NCBI RefSeq assembly: GCF_007644105.1
Contig: NZ_VFAC01000020.1
Coordinates: 16,542 to 80,541 of the forward strand
Source of the DNA: Elioraea rosea
GTDB lineage: Bacteria > Pseudomonadota > Alphaproteobacteria > Acetobacterales > Acetobacteraceae
Reading direction: 5' to 3'
DNA: 64,000 bases
Part shown: positions 35,932-43,980 of the stretch, piece by piece
Numbering within the stretch: position 1 is the stretch's first letter
How the letters are laid out: each line of letters opens with the position of its first letter
The notes under the pieces: generated by a model
What the model saw: only the letters and a program-made list of their open reading frames with translations
The model's database searches: none
Told to the model about the DNA's origin: nothing
Position numbers and translations under genes: made by a program

Positions 35932-36700
35932 GGCTCTTGCCGTGCTCGCCTGCGCGCTTGCCGCGCCTCGTGCCGCCGCCGCCGCCGCCGCCGTGAGCCT
36001 CGAGGCGCTTCTCGCGCGCTACGTCGTCCCGCATGAGGACGGCATCGCGCGCGTGCGCTACGCCGCCTGGGCCGCAAGCGCGGAGGACCGCGCCGCCCTT
36101 TCTGCCTGGATCGAGGCCGAGGCTGCCCGCGCGCCCTCGCGCATGCCGCGCGAGGAGGCCTTTGCGTACTGGGCCAACCTCTACAACGCGCTGACGCTGA
36201 AGGAGGTGCTCGACCACTTTCCCGTCCGCTCCATCCGTGACATCGCCTCGCGCGGCGTTCCGTTCGACCCGAAGGGCTGGTTCGGCCCGTGGCGCACGCG
36301 GCTCGTGACCGTCGAGGGGCGCAGGCTGTCGCTCGACGACATCGAGCACGGCATCATGCGCCCGACCTTCGGCGATCCGCGCGTGCACTACGCCGTCAAC
36401 TGCGCCGCGCTCGGCTGTCCCAACCTGAGGCCGGCGCCATGGCGCACGGCGAGCCTCGAGCGTGACCTCGACGAGGCAGCGTCGGCCTTCGTCAACCACC
36501 GGCGCGGCGTGACCGTGCGGCCCGACGGTGGCCTGCGCGTCTCCTCGATCTATGTGTGGTTCGCAGAGGATTTCGGCGGCCGTGATGCCGTGCCTGCGCA
36601 TCTTCGCCGCCATGCCGCCCCGCCGCTCGCCGCGCGGCTCGGACCGGATGCGCGCATCGCCGAGGATGCGTATGACTGGTCGCTGAACGCCGCGGCGTAG
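35915..36700 (+). CDS. DUF547 domain protein with Tat-type signal
   Basis: A 261-residue exported protein. The N-terminus VPTRREALAVLACALAAPRA is a twin-arginine-like signal (T-R-R-E-A-L). The DUF547 core is visible as EAFAYWANLYNALTLKEVLD, IEHGIMRPTFGDPRVHYAVN and CAALGCPNLRPAPW. I chose GTG 35915 because AGGAGG ends 9 bases upstream; ATG 35906 directly abuts that sequence and is too close. The gene overlaps the end of the TVP38 gene. Function of DUF547 is unresolved (a cysteine-protease-like fold has been proposed for the family). Confidence 0.88.
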   Translation: MPTRREALAVLACALAAPRAAAAAAAVSLEALLARYVVPHEDGIARVRYAAWAASAEDRAALSAWIEAEAARAPSRMPREEAFAYWANLYNALTLKEVLDHFPVRSIRDIASRGVPFDPKGWFGPWRTRLVTVEGRRLSLDDIEHGIMRPTFGDPRVHYAVNCAALGCPNLRPAPWRTASLERDLDEAASAFVNHRRGVTVRPDGGLRVSSIYVWFAEDFGGRDAVPAHLRRHAAPPLAARLGPDARIAEDAYDWSLNAAA

Positions 36701-36777
36701 ACGCGCACGCGGCGGGCTGTTGCATGCCCGGAAGAAACGCGACAGGGTGCAGGCCATAACGAACGAGGGGGGACAGG

Positions 36778-37497
36778 ATGCGCGGCGCATTGTCAGGCTC
36801 GCTTTCCCGTTTCGGCGCGATGGCGCTTCTCCTTTCCGTTGCGGCCTGCGGTCCGACGCAGCAGGCGAGCCACCGCGCAGCCCCGAGCGGCTTCCTCGGC
36901 CCCGAGATCCGCGCGCTGATGCAGCCCGGCACGCGGCCGGACCAGGCGCAGCAGTTCTACGTCCGTCCCGGCGCCGATATCCGCCGCTACACCAGCATCG
37001 TCGTCGAGCCCGTGCAGGTCTGGCATGAGCCTGGCCGGCCGGAGGACCTGGCGCCTGACCAGCTCCAGTTCGCGGCAGACCTGTTCTACGCAGCCATGCG
37101 TGAGGAGTTGGCCAAGGATTTCCGCCTCGTCAGCACGCACGGGCCCGAGACGCTCGTGCTCGCGAGCGCGATCACCCAGGTGAGCGAGGGCGGGCCGCCG
37201 GCGCTCGCCACCGTCTCGAGCTTCGTGCCGCTCACGCGCCTGCTGCGCCGCGGCGCGAGCGTGATGACCGGAAGCGACCCGCTGACGGGAGCCGCAACGG
37301 GGGAGATCAAGGTCACCGATGCGGAGACGGGCGAGCTTCTCGGCGCGGCGATCGACAGCCGCGAGGCGCGCACCCGCGCCGCCGTCACGACCTCACGCTG
37401 GGACGACGTGCAGTCGATCGCCCGGTACTGGGCGGAACTCGTCCGCTTCCGCCTCTGCCGCGGGCAGCAGCGGGAGAACTGCGTCGCGCCTGCCTGA
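36778..37497 (+). CDS. DUF3313-type lipoprotein
   Basis: A 239-residue lipoprotein: lipobox LLLSVAACGP, with Cys about residue 24. The rest follows DUF3313 proteins: YTSIVVEPVQVWHEPG, LVLASAITQV, LLRRGASVMTGSDPLTGAAT and VTDAETGELLGAAIDSREAR. It ends with two cysteines (CRGQQRENCVAPA), possibly a disulfide. A GGGGACAGG sequence precedes the ATG. The following residue is Gly, not Asp at +2, so sorting to the outer membrane is expected. Function unknown. Confidence 0.87.
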   Translation: MRGALSGSLSRFGAMALLLSVAACGPTQQASHRAAPSGFLGPEIRALMQPGTRPDQAQQFYVRPGADIRRYTSIVVEPVQVWHEPGRPEDLAPDQLQFAADLFYAAMREELAKDFRLVSTHGPETLVLASAITQVSEGGPPALATVSSFVPLTRLLRRGASVMTGSDPLTGAATGEIKVTDAETGELLGAAIDSREARTRAAVTTSRWDDVQSIARYWAELVRFRLCRGQQRENCVAPA

Positions 37498-37508
37498 GGA
37501 CATGCACC

Positions 37509-37652
37509 TCACCGAAGCAGGAACCATAGCGACGCGAGCGCGAGCGCCGTCACCGCCGCCTTGTGCAGCACGGAGAGCACCTTCTCAACCCGCTGCAGCC
37601 GCAGCATCACCTTGTCCGCGCGATGCCCTTCCTGGGCACGGCCGTGCTCCAT
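37509..37652 (-). CDS. Small membrane protein, 47 residues
   Basis: ATG 37652 to TGA 37509 encodes MEHGRAQEGHRADKVMLRLQ and ends with KAAVTALALASLWFLLR. The first 28 residues are charged and helical, the last 18 form one membrane helix. AAGGGG lies 3 bases upstream of the ATG. It is not recognised as a family. The clean amphipathic-then-hydrophobic layout and Shine-Dalgarno support a real tail-anchored small protein. Confidence 0.5.
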   Translation of the reverse strand: MEHGRAQEGHRADKVMLRLQRVEKVLSVLHKAAVTALALASLWFLLR

Positions 37653-37948
37653 GACCCCTTCTCTCCCCGTCTTCCGGCGTGTCGATGTTCTGTATTTGTT
37701 CCTACCACAACGGACACGATTCCCATAGGCGCGCTGGCGGCCGCCGCGTCACGAATTGCCGCGTGCGTTGACGCTGCATCGCAGCAGGCGTAACACTCAC
37801 GCCGCCGAGAGAAGGGCGCGCGGGGTGAAGCTCACGCGTCCTTTTTCATCGCCGGCCACGTGACGATGCAGCACGCCGCGCCGGACCACGACGCGCCCGC
37901 GGAGCACGAGGCGCGCGGGGCCTGGCCGGCGCGACGAGGGGAATGCCG
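37653..37948. other. Intergenic leader region upstream of sdhC
   Basis: About 296 bases with no convincing gene. It holds the candidate sdh promoter and a GC-rich leader of about 145 bases. An antisense reading frame at 37797-37985 resembles the tail of an amidohydrolase only weakly. Confidence 0.5.
37768..37796 (+). promoter_or_regulatory. Candidate promoter of the sdhCDAB operon
   Basis: TTGACG (37768-37773) and TAACAC (37791-37796) are separated by 17 bp. The start site would be near 37803. That leaves a leader of about 145 bases before sdhC. Confidence 0.4.
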
Positions 37949-38380
37949 ATGGACGCTCGCGAGGCCCTGATGACGGGCACGACAAGCGACGGCAAGCTGG
38001 TGCGGAGGCCGCTCTCGCCGCACCTGCAGGTCTACAAGCTACCGCTCACCGCCATCACGTCGATCAGCCACAGGATCACGGGCGTCGCGCTCGCGATCGG
38101 CACGGGGCTGCTCGTCTCGTGGTTGATGGCGGCCGCCGCGGGGCCCATCGCCTTCGCCGAGGCGCAGGCCTTCATGGGCTCCTTCCTCGGGCGGCTGATG
38201 CTGTTCGGCTGGACGCTCGCGCTCTTCTATCACTTCTGCAACGGCATCCGGCACCTCGCCTGGGATGCCGGGTACGGGTACGACATGGAGACGGCGACGC
38301 GCACCGGCTGGCTCACCATCGGCGGCGCCGTCGGGCTGACGCTGTTCGCCTGGATCCTCGGCTACGCGCTGCTGGGCTGA
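37949..38380 (+). CDS. sdhC: Succinate dehydrogenase cytochrome b556 subunit
   Basis: Membrane anchor of complex II that binds haem b and ubiquinone with SdhD. About 143 residues with three helices. The family signature RPLSPHLQVYKLPLTAITSI-SHRITG is near residue 20, and the haem-ligand His lies in ALFYHFCNGIRHLAWDAGYG. ATG 37949 is preferred because GAGGGG ends 7 bases upstream; ATG 37943 is too close to it. First gene of sdhCDAB, 11 bases before sdhD. Confidence 0.96.
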   Translation: MDAREALMTGTTSDGKLVRRPLSPHLQVYKLPLTAITSISHRITGVALAIGTGLLVSWLMAAAAGPIAFAEAQAFMGSFLGRLMLFGWTLALFYHFCNGIRHLAWDAGYGYDMETATRTGWLTIGGAVGLTLFAWILGYALLG

Positions 38381-38391
38381 GGGAGGCGAGG

Positions 38392-38793
38392 ATGGCAGGC
38401 ACACAGAAACTCACCCGCACCACGCTGCGCTCTGGCCTCGGCCGGGTGCGCGGCCTCGGCTCGGCGAAGGAGGGCGTGCAGCACTGGTGGGCGCAGCGCG
38501 TCACCGCCATCGCGCTCGTGCCGCTGACGCTGTGGTTCGTCGCCTCCGTGATCCTGCTCGCGGGCGCGGACCACGCGACCGTCTCGGCCTGGATCGCGCG
38601 GCCGCTGAACACCGTTCTGCTGATCGCGCTCGTCGCTGCCACGTTCTGGCATGCCGCCCTGGGCTTGCAGGTCGTGATCGAGGACTACATCCACACGGAG
38701 GGCACCAAGCTCGTGGTGCTGCTCGCGGTCAAGGCGCTGCTCGCGCTGGTGGGTCTCGCCGGCATCGTCGCGGTCCTCCGGGTCGCTCTCTAG
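38392..38793 (+). CDS. sdhD: Succinate dehydrogenase hydrophobic membrane anchor subunit
   Basis: Second membrane anchor of complex II, 133 residues with three helices. It shows GSAKEGVQHWWAQRVTAIAL (the W-x-QR-x-TA motif of SdhD) and HAALGLQVVIEDYIH, containing the helix-II His and the quinone-site Asp-Tyr. GGGAGGCGAGG precedes ATG 38392. Located between sdhC and sdhA, as in alphaproteobacterial operons. Confidence 0.95.
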   Translation: MAGTQKLTRTTLRSGLGRVRGLGSAKEGVQHWWAQRVTAIALVPLTLWFVASVILLAGADHATVSAWIARPLNTVLLIALVAATFWHAALGLQVVIEDYIHTEGTKLVVLLAVKALLALVGLAGIVAVLRVAL

Positions 38794-38851
38794 CGGCACG
38801 GCGGATCGCAGCGCGCGGGCGGGAATTCGAGGAACGAGGACGTAGAACCCC

Positions 38852-40660
38852 ATGAACGCCATCTCCATGCCGTCGCGCGGCGCCTACCGGGTGGTCGACC
38901 ATACCTATGACGTGGTGGTGGTCGGCGCGGGCGGGGCGGGGCTTCGCGCGACGCTCGGCCTCGGCGCTGCGGGGCTCAAGACCGCCTGCATCACCAAGGT
39001 GTTCCCGACGCGCAGCCACACCGTCGCCGCGCAGGGCGGGATCGGCGCGGCGCTCGGCAACATGGGCGAGGACGACTGGCGCTGGCACATGTACGACACC
39101 GTGAAGGGGTCGGACTGGCTCGGTGACCAGGATGCGATCGAGTACATGTGCCGCGAGGCCATTCCGGCCGTCTACGAGCTCGAGCATTTCGGCGTGCCGT
39201 TCAGCCGCACGGAGGATGGGCGCATCTACCAGCGGCCCTTCGGCGGCCACATGAAGGACTACGGCAAGGCCCCGGCGATGCGTGCCTGCGCCGCGGCGGA
39301 CCGTACCGGCCATGCCATCCTGCACACGCTCTACCAGCAGAGCCTCAAGCACGAGGCGGAGTTCTTCGTCGAGTACTTCGCGCTCGACCTCATCATGGAC
39401 GAGGACGGCGCCTGCCGCGGCGTCATGGCCTGGAACCTCGAGGACGGCACGATCCACCGCTTCCGCGCGGCGATGACGGTGCTGGCGACAGGCGGCTACG
39501 GCCGGGCCTATTTCTCCTGCACCTCCGCCCATACCTGCACGGGCGACGGCAACGCGATGGTTCTGCGGGCCGGCCTGCCGCTGCAGGACATGGAGTTCGT
39601 CCAGTTCCACCCGACGGGCATCTACGGCGCGGGCTGCCTGATCACCGAGGGCGCGCGCGGCGAGGGCGGGTACCTGACGAACAGCGAGGGCGAGCGCTTC
39701 ATGGAGCGCTACGCGCCGACCGCGAAGGACCTCGCGAGCCGCGACGTCGTCTCCCGCTCGATGACGATCGAGATCCGCGAGGGCCGCGGCTGCGGCCCGC
39801 AGAAGGACCACATCCTCCTGCATCTCGAGCATCTGGGCGCCGACCTGCTGGCCGAGCGGCTTCCGGGCATCAGCGAGACGGCGCGCATCTTCTCCGGCGT
39901 CGACGTCACGCGCGAGCCGATCCCCATCCTGCCGACCGTGCACTACAACATGGGCGGCGTGCCGACGAACTATCGCACCGAGGTGATCACCCACGGGCCG
40001 GACGGTGATCGCGTGGTGCCTGGCCTGATGGCGGTGGGCGAGGCCGCCTGCGTGTCGGTGCACGGCGCGAACCGCCTCGGCACCAACTCGCTTCTCGATC
40101 TCGTGGTGTTCGGCCGGGCAGCGGCGCATCGCGCGGCCGAGATCGTCAGGCCTGGCCAGAGCCAGCCGCCGCTGCCGCCGAAGGCCGGCGAGTCCGCCCT
40201 CGAGCGGATGGACCGCATCCGCCATGCCAAGGGCGGGTCGAGCACGGGCGAGATCCGCCTCGGCATGCAGAAGACCATGCAGAACCATGCCGCCGTGTTC
40301 CGCACCTCGGCCAGCCTCGCAGAGGGCGTCGAGCGGATGCGTGGGCACTGGAAGCACATGGACGACCTCAGCGTCACCGACCGCTCGCTCATCTGGAACA
40401 CCGACCTCGTCGAGGCGATGGAGCTCGACAACCTGATGGGCAACGCGATGACCACCGTCGTCTCGGCCGAGGCGCGCAAGGAGAGCCGCGGCGCGCACGC
40501 GCACGAGGACTTCCCCGACCGCGACGACGTCAACTGGATGAAGCACAGCCTCGCCTGGTGCGGCGCCGACGGGACCGTCCGCCTCGGCTATCGCGGCGTG
40601 ACGCTGACGACGCTGACCAACGAGGTGCAGTCCTTCCCGCCCAAGGCGCGCGTGTACTGA
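38852..40660 (+). CDS. sdhA: Succinate dehydrogenase flavoprotein subunit
   Basis: Oxidises succinate to fumarate at the cytoplasmic face of complex II. The 602-residue length is typical. FAD site [20 protein letters not shown] (residues 21-40), covalent-FAD His56 in [10 protein letters not shown], substrate-side [20 protein letters not shown] and catalytic-region motif [19 protein letters not shown], then [10 protein letters not shown], are all present. It lies 58 bases after sdhD and 30 before sdhB. Confidence 0.98.
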   Translation: MNAISMPSRGAYRVVDHTYDVVVVGAGGAGLRATLGLGAAGLKTACITKVFPTRSHTVAAQGGIGAALGNMGEDDWRWHMYDTVKGSDWLGDQDAIEYMCREAIPAVYELEHFGVPFSRTEDGRIYQRPFGGHMKDYGKAPAMRACAAADRTGHAILHTLYQQSLKHEAEFFVEYFALDLIMDEDGACRGVMAWNLEDGTIHRFRAAMTVLATGGYGRAYFSCTSAHTCTGDGNAMVLRAGLPLQDMEFVQFHPTGIYGAGCLITEGARGEGGYLTNSEGERFMERYAPTAKDLASRDVVSRSMTIEIREGRGCGPQKDHILLHLEHLGADLLAERLPGISETARIFSGVDVTREPIPILPTVHYNMGGVPTNYRTEVITHGPDGDRVVPGLMAVGEAACVSVHGANRLGTNSLLDLVVFGRAAAHRAAEIVRPGQSQPPLPPKAGESALERMDRIRHAKGGSSTGEIRLGMQKTMQNHAAVFRTSASLAEGVERMRGHWKHMDDLSVTDRSLIWNTDLVEAMELDNLMGNAMTTVVSAEARKESRGAHAHEDFPDRDDVNWMKHSLAWCGADGTVRLGYRGVTLTTLTNEVQSFPPKARVY

Positions 40661-40690
40661 GCACGGCGGGAAGCACGGAGAGGACGACAG

Positions 40691-41473
40691 ATGGCGACGT
40701 TCACGCTGCCCGCGAACAGCCGCATCGGCGAGGGCCAGACCTTCGAGGCTCCCGCCGGCGCGACCCGGGTGAAGGAGTTCAAGATCTACCGCTGGAACCC
40801 CGATGACGGGCAGAACCCGCGGACCGACACCTACAGGATCGACCTCGATGCGTGCGGGCCGATGGTTCTCGATGCGCTCATCAAGATCAAGAACGAGGTC
40901 GACACGACGCTGACCTTCCGCCGCTCCTGCCGCGAGGGCATCTGCGGCTCCTGCGCGATGAACATCGACGGGTCGAACACGCTCGCCTGCCTGAAGCCGA
41001 TCGACGAGGTCCAGGGCGCGTGCAAGATCACCCCGCTGCCGCACATGCCGGTGGTCAAGGACCTTGTTCCCGACCTTTCCCAGCCCTACGCCCAGCTTCG
41101 CTCGATCGAGCCGTGGCTCAAGTCCGACACGCCCGCCCCGCCCGACGGGGAGCGGCTGCAGAGCGTCGAGGAGCGGGCGAAGATCGACGGGCTGTGGGAG
41201 TGCATCCTTTGCTTCTGCTGCTCCACCTCCTGCCCATCCTACTGGTGGAACGGTGACCGGTACCTCGGCCCAGCCGTGCTTCTCCAGGCCTATCGCTGGA
41301 TCGCCGACAGCCGCGATGAGGCGACGGGCGAGCGCCTCGATGCGCTCGAGGACCCCTTCAAGCTCTACCGCTGCCACACGATCATGAACTGCACCAAGGC
41401 CTGCCCAAAGGGGCTGAACCCGGCCCAGGCGATCGGCGAGATCAAGAAACTGATGGTCGAGCGGCGCGGCTGA
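40691..41473 (+). CDS. sdhB: Succinate dehydrogenase iron-sulfur subunit
   Basis: Carries electrons from SdhA FAD to ubiquinone. All cluster cysteines are present in the 260 residues: [2Fe-2S] C80, C85, C88 and C100 ([14 protein letters not shown]), then the [4Fe-4S]/[3Fe-4S] set C171, C174, C177, C181, C228, C234 and C238 ([28 protein letters not shown]). GAGAGGA precedes the ATG. Last gene of the sdh operon. Confidence 0.98.
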   Translation: MATFTLPANSRIGEGQTFEAPAGATRVKEFKIYRWNPDDGQNPRTDTYRIDLDACGPMVLDALIKIKNEVDTTLTFRRSCREGICGSCAMNIDGSNTLACLKPIDEVQGACKITPLPHMPVVKDLVPDLSQPYAQLRSIEPWLKSDTPAPPDGERLQSVEERAKIDGLWECILCFCCSTSCPSYWWNGDRYLGPAVLLQAYRWIADSRDEATGERLDALEDPFKLYRCHTIMNCTKACPKGLNPAQAIGEIKKLMVERRG

Positions 41474-41638
41474 GGCCGCGTTCGCCACAACGCGCCGGCG
41501 GGATTGACGCACGTCAAGCACCGGCTTCCGGCGTGCTGGCGCGGCGCCGGCGCAACCGCGAGACTTCCTTCGCGTTCAGAACGAGCGCAGCCGCCGGCCA
41601 TGACGAGGCGGCGGCACCAAGAAGGGAGTTCAACGCAC

Positions 41639-42265
41639 ATGCCCGCTCATTCCATTCCCCGCCGCTTCCTTGCTTTCGGCGGTGGCGCGCTGCTGCTCAC
41701 CGCATGCGGCACCACCACCACCACGACGCAGCAGGCGGCGGTTCCTGCCGCCCCGGCCCAGCAGGCCGCGCCATCGACCGTCGGCGTTACGCCGCAGCGC
41801 AGCATTGCCACGTTGCTGTCGTCAGATTCCGACCTGAGCCGCTTCACCGACGGGGCGCAGCGCACCGGCATCTACCAGGCCTTGAACAGCCAAGGCACGT
41901 ACACCGTGTTCGCGCCAACCAACAACGGCTGGGGCGAAATCCCGGCGCAGATCCGCAATGACGTGCTGCCGCCCAACGCTCCGGCCGACCCGATCCGCGG
42001 TCGCGGACTGATTGCGGCCCATGTCGTCGAGGGAAGCTATCCGCTCTCCTCGCTCTCCGGTCGGCGCACCACGCTGACGACGATGAACGGCAACCGCATC
42101 ATCGTCGACGCGACCAATCCGTCGCGCGTGACCGTCGAGTCCGACGGCGGTGGCGGCTTCAACGCCGGCGGCGGCTCGATCTGGGGTGCGTCGACGGTGT
42201 CGCGCGCGGATCTCGCGGCGACGAACGGCATCGTGCACATCGTCGACAAAGCCGTCCTGCCCTGA
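41639..42265 (+). CDS. Fasciclin-domain (FAS1) lipoprotein
   Basis: A 208-residue lipoprotein with lipobox GALLLTACGT and a Thr/Ala/Pro linker, followed by one FAS1 domain. The FAS1 H1 box is YTVFAPTNNGWGEI and the H2 box is RIIVDATNPSRV with the terminal GIVHIVDKAVLP. Such proteins act in cell-surface adhesion. ATG 41639 has AGGGAG 11 bases upstream; the in-frame ATG at 41504 would place 45 basic residues before the lipobox. The domain carries a Gly-rich insert (GGGGFNAGGGSIWG) before the last strand. It sits after sdhB, but 165 bases away, and converges on the IclR gene. Confidence 0.9.
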   Translation: MPAHSIPRRFLAFGGGALLLTACGTTTTTTQQAAVPAAPAQQAAPSTVGVTPQRSIATLLSSDSDLSRFTDGAQRTGIYQALNSQGTYTVFAPTNNGWGEIPAQIRNDVLPPNAPADPIRGRGLIAAHVVEGSYPLSSLSGRRTTLTTMNGNRIIVDATNPSRVTVESDGGGGFNAGGGSIWGASTVSRADLAATNGIVHIVDKAVLP

Positions 42266-42268
42266 TCG

Positions 42269-43117
42269 TCAGATCCCGGTCGAGTGGGCGAGGGCGGGGA
42301 AGCGCGCGAGCGCTTCCCCGATCTCGTTCGCGGCCGCGCGCAAGGCGGGGAGCCTGGTAGCCAGCATCTCCTCGTCCCGCGTGCGCATGCTGTCGGCAGA
42401 GCAGTTGATCGCGGCGAAGACGCGCCCCGCCGCGTCGCGGATCGGTACCGCGAGCGCGAGCACGCCGTACTCGATCACGTCGCGCACCAGGGCATGGCCG
42501 TTCGCCCGGGTCGCGTCGCACAGCGCCTGCAGCGTCGCGGCATCGGTCGGCGTATTGGCGGTGAAGGACGGGAAGGGCGCCTGCGCGAGATAGGCCGCCC
42601 GCGCCGGATCCGGCAGGTGCGCGAGCAGTACGTGGCCGGTCGAGGCGGCGTGGGCAGGGAGCCGTGACCCGACGCTCTGGCGAAGCCTGCGCTCGCGCTT
42701 CTCCATCGCCGCGTGAGCGAGATAGACGACGTCGTTTCCTTCGAGGACGGTGAGCGAGGACGCATCGCCGAAGCGCGCGTTCAGCGCCTGCAATTGCGGC
42801 TGCACCAGGTCCTTCAGGTTCATCGACGAGAGATAGGCGGCGCCGAGGCGCAGCACCTTGCTGCGCAGCACGAAGCGGCGGCGATTCTGCCGCACGTAGC
42901 CGAGCGCCTCGAGCGTGAGCAGCGCGCGGCGCGCCGTGGCCGGCGTCAGCCCAGTTCGGGCGGCGACCTCGGTGAGCGTCAGCTCTGGCGCATCGGTGCC
43001 GAAGCATTCGATGACGGCGAGGCCGCGCGCGAGGCCGCCGACGAACTCGCGATCCGCCTGGCCGCGCGTGTCCGCGGGGCGGCTTGACTCGGCAGGCCTG
43101 TCTGGGACATTCTCCAC
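42269..43117 (-). CDS. IclR-family transcriptional regulator (PcaR/PobR-like)
   Basis: A 282-residue regulator. The N-terminal winged helix (about residues 28-85) has FVGGLARGLAVIECFGT, LTEVAARTGLTPATARRALL and LGYVRQNRRRFVLRSKVLRL. The C-terminal effector domain has the IclR signature FAAINCSADSMRTRDEEM. The start is GTG 43117, in frame with the domain. It is divergent from the citryl-CoA lyase-like gene, and a 16-bp dyad lies 4 bases upstream of its start, overlapping its -10 box, so it likely controls itself and the divergent operon. The effector is likely an aromatic or organic acid (inference). Confidence 0.93.
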   Translation of the reverse strand: MENVPDRPAESSRPADTRGQADREFVGGLARGLAVIECFGTDAPELTLTEVAARTGLTPATARRALLTLEALGYVRQNRRRFVLRSKVLRLGAAYLSSMNLKDLVQPQLQALNARFGDASSLTVLEGNDVVYLAHAAMEKRERRLRQSVGSRLPAHAASTGHVLLAHLPDPARAAYLAQAPFPSFTANTPTDAATLQALCDATRANGHALVRDVIEYGVLALAVPIRDAAGRVFAAINCSADSMRTRDEEMLATRLPALRAAANEIGEALARFPALAHSTGI

Positions 43118-43120
43118 ATA

Positions 43121-43136
43121 GCGAAATTATTTTCGC
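43121..43136. promoter_or_regulatory. Operator dyad GCGAAA-TTAT-TTTCGC in the IclR divergent promoter
   Basis: A perfect 6-4-6 inverted repeat in the 77-bp gap between the IclR gene and the lyase-like gene. It covers the IclR -10 box. Likely site of autoregulation. Confidence 0.65.
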
Positions 43137-43152
43137 AAAGCAAAAAAATCAA
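43124..43152 (-). promoter_or_regulatory. Promoter of the IclR gene
   Basis: On the minus strand TTGATT (43152-43147) and TAATTT (43129-43124) are separated by 17 bp. The expected start point is at about 43117, the GTG itself, so the transcript may be leaderless. Confidence 0.55.
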
Positions 43153-43194
43153 GTCCCGCGATCACGGTCCGGGGCAGGGGAAACGAGAAGCGCC

Positions 43195-43980
43195 ATGCCA
43201 CCGCCGCCCTTCACGACGGCCATCAGCGACGTGCATGAGGACCGCATCGTCATCCGCGGCCATGATCTCTGCGCCGACCTGATCGGCCGGATGGGCTTCA
43301 CCGAGTTCTTCCTCCTCCTCCTGCTCGGCAAGAGCCCTGACGCGGTGCTCGTGCGTGCGACCGATGCCGCGCTGCTCGCGATCGCCGAGCACGGCTTCGT
43401 TCCCTCCATTCAGGCGGCGCGGATGACGCTCGCCGGCGCGCCGGAGGCGATCCAGGGCGCGGTCGCCGCAGGCCTGCTCGGGGCGGGCAGCGTGGTGCTC
43501 GGCGCCTCCGAGGTCGCGGGTAGGCTGCTGGCCGAGGTCGCCTCCGACGCGGAGGGCAACGACGTCGACACCGCCGCCCGCGAGGCCCTCGCCGCGCTGC
43601 GCGCTGCGAAGAAGCCGCTTCCAGGCTTCGGCCACCCCACCCATCGCAAGGGCGATCCGCGTGCCGCACGCCTCGTCGCGCTCGCGCATGAATGGGGCGT
43701 GGCAGGCCGCCATATCGCCGCGCTCGCCGCGCTCGAACGGCATGTCGAGCCTGTCTACGGTCGCGCCCTGCCGGTGAACGTCTCAGTGGCGATCCCGGCG
43801 CTTCTTCTCGATTGCGGCTACCCGGCCGATGCGCTGAAGGGCATTCCGCTGCTCGCCCGTTGCGCCTCGCTGATTGCGCACATCGCCGAGGAAGGCGGGC
43901 GGCGCCTCGGCTTCCGCCTGGCCGACGCCGCGATCGCCGACCTCGCCTATGACGGTCCTGCCGAGGCCTCCCGCCCGTGA
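43195..43980 (+). CDS. Citryl-CoA lyase / small citrate synthase-like protein
   Basis: A 261-residue protein resembling the C-terminal half of citrate synthase. GFGHPTHRKGDPRAARLVAL matches citrate synthase GFGHRVYKxxDPRA (catalytic-region His and Asp), and MGFTEFFLLLLLGKSPD is the family opening. Short members of this family are annotated citryl-CoA lyase, cleaving citryl-CoA to acetyl-CoA and oxaloacetate, or as citrate synthase-like of unknown specificity. It is divergent from an IclR regulator and overlaps an acyl-CoA ligase gene by GTGA, suggesting ligase-then-lyase action on a dicarboxylic or branched acid. ATG 43195 is preceded by GAGAAG. Confidence 0.82.
   Translation: MPPPPFTTAISDVHEDRIVIRGHDLCADLIGRMGFTEFFLLLLLGKSPDAVLVRATDAALLAIAEHGFVPSIQAARMTLAGAPEAIQGAVAAGLLGAGSVVLGASEVAGRLLAEVASDAEGNDVDTAAREALAALRAAKKPLPGFGHPTHRKGDPRAARLVALAHEWGVAGRHIAALAALERHVEPVYGRALPVNVSVAIPALLLDCGYPADALKGIPLLARCASLIAHIAEEGGRRLGFRLADAAIADLAYDGPAEASRP

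Noticed and set aside
37797..37985. A 62-codon minus-strand frame with weak likeness to an amidohydrolase C-terminus
   Set aside because: It has no start context, lies in the sdh leader and overlaps the sdhC start. The similarity is too short; at most a decayed fragment.
38729..41521. A 930-residue frame antisense to sdhA/sdhB
   Set aside because: It runs opposite two fully recognised enzyme genes and shows no family motif.
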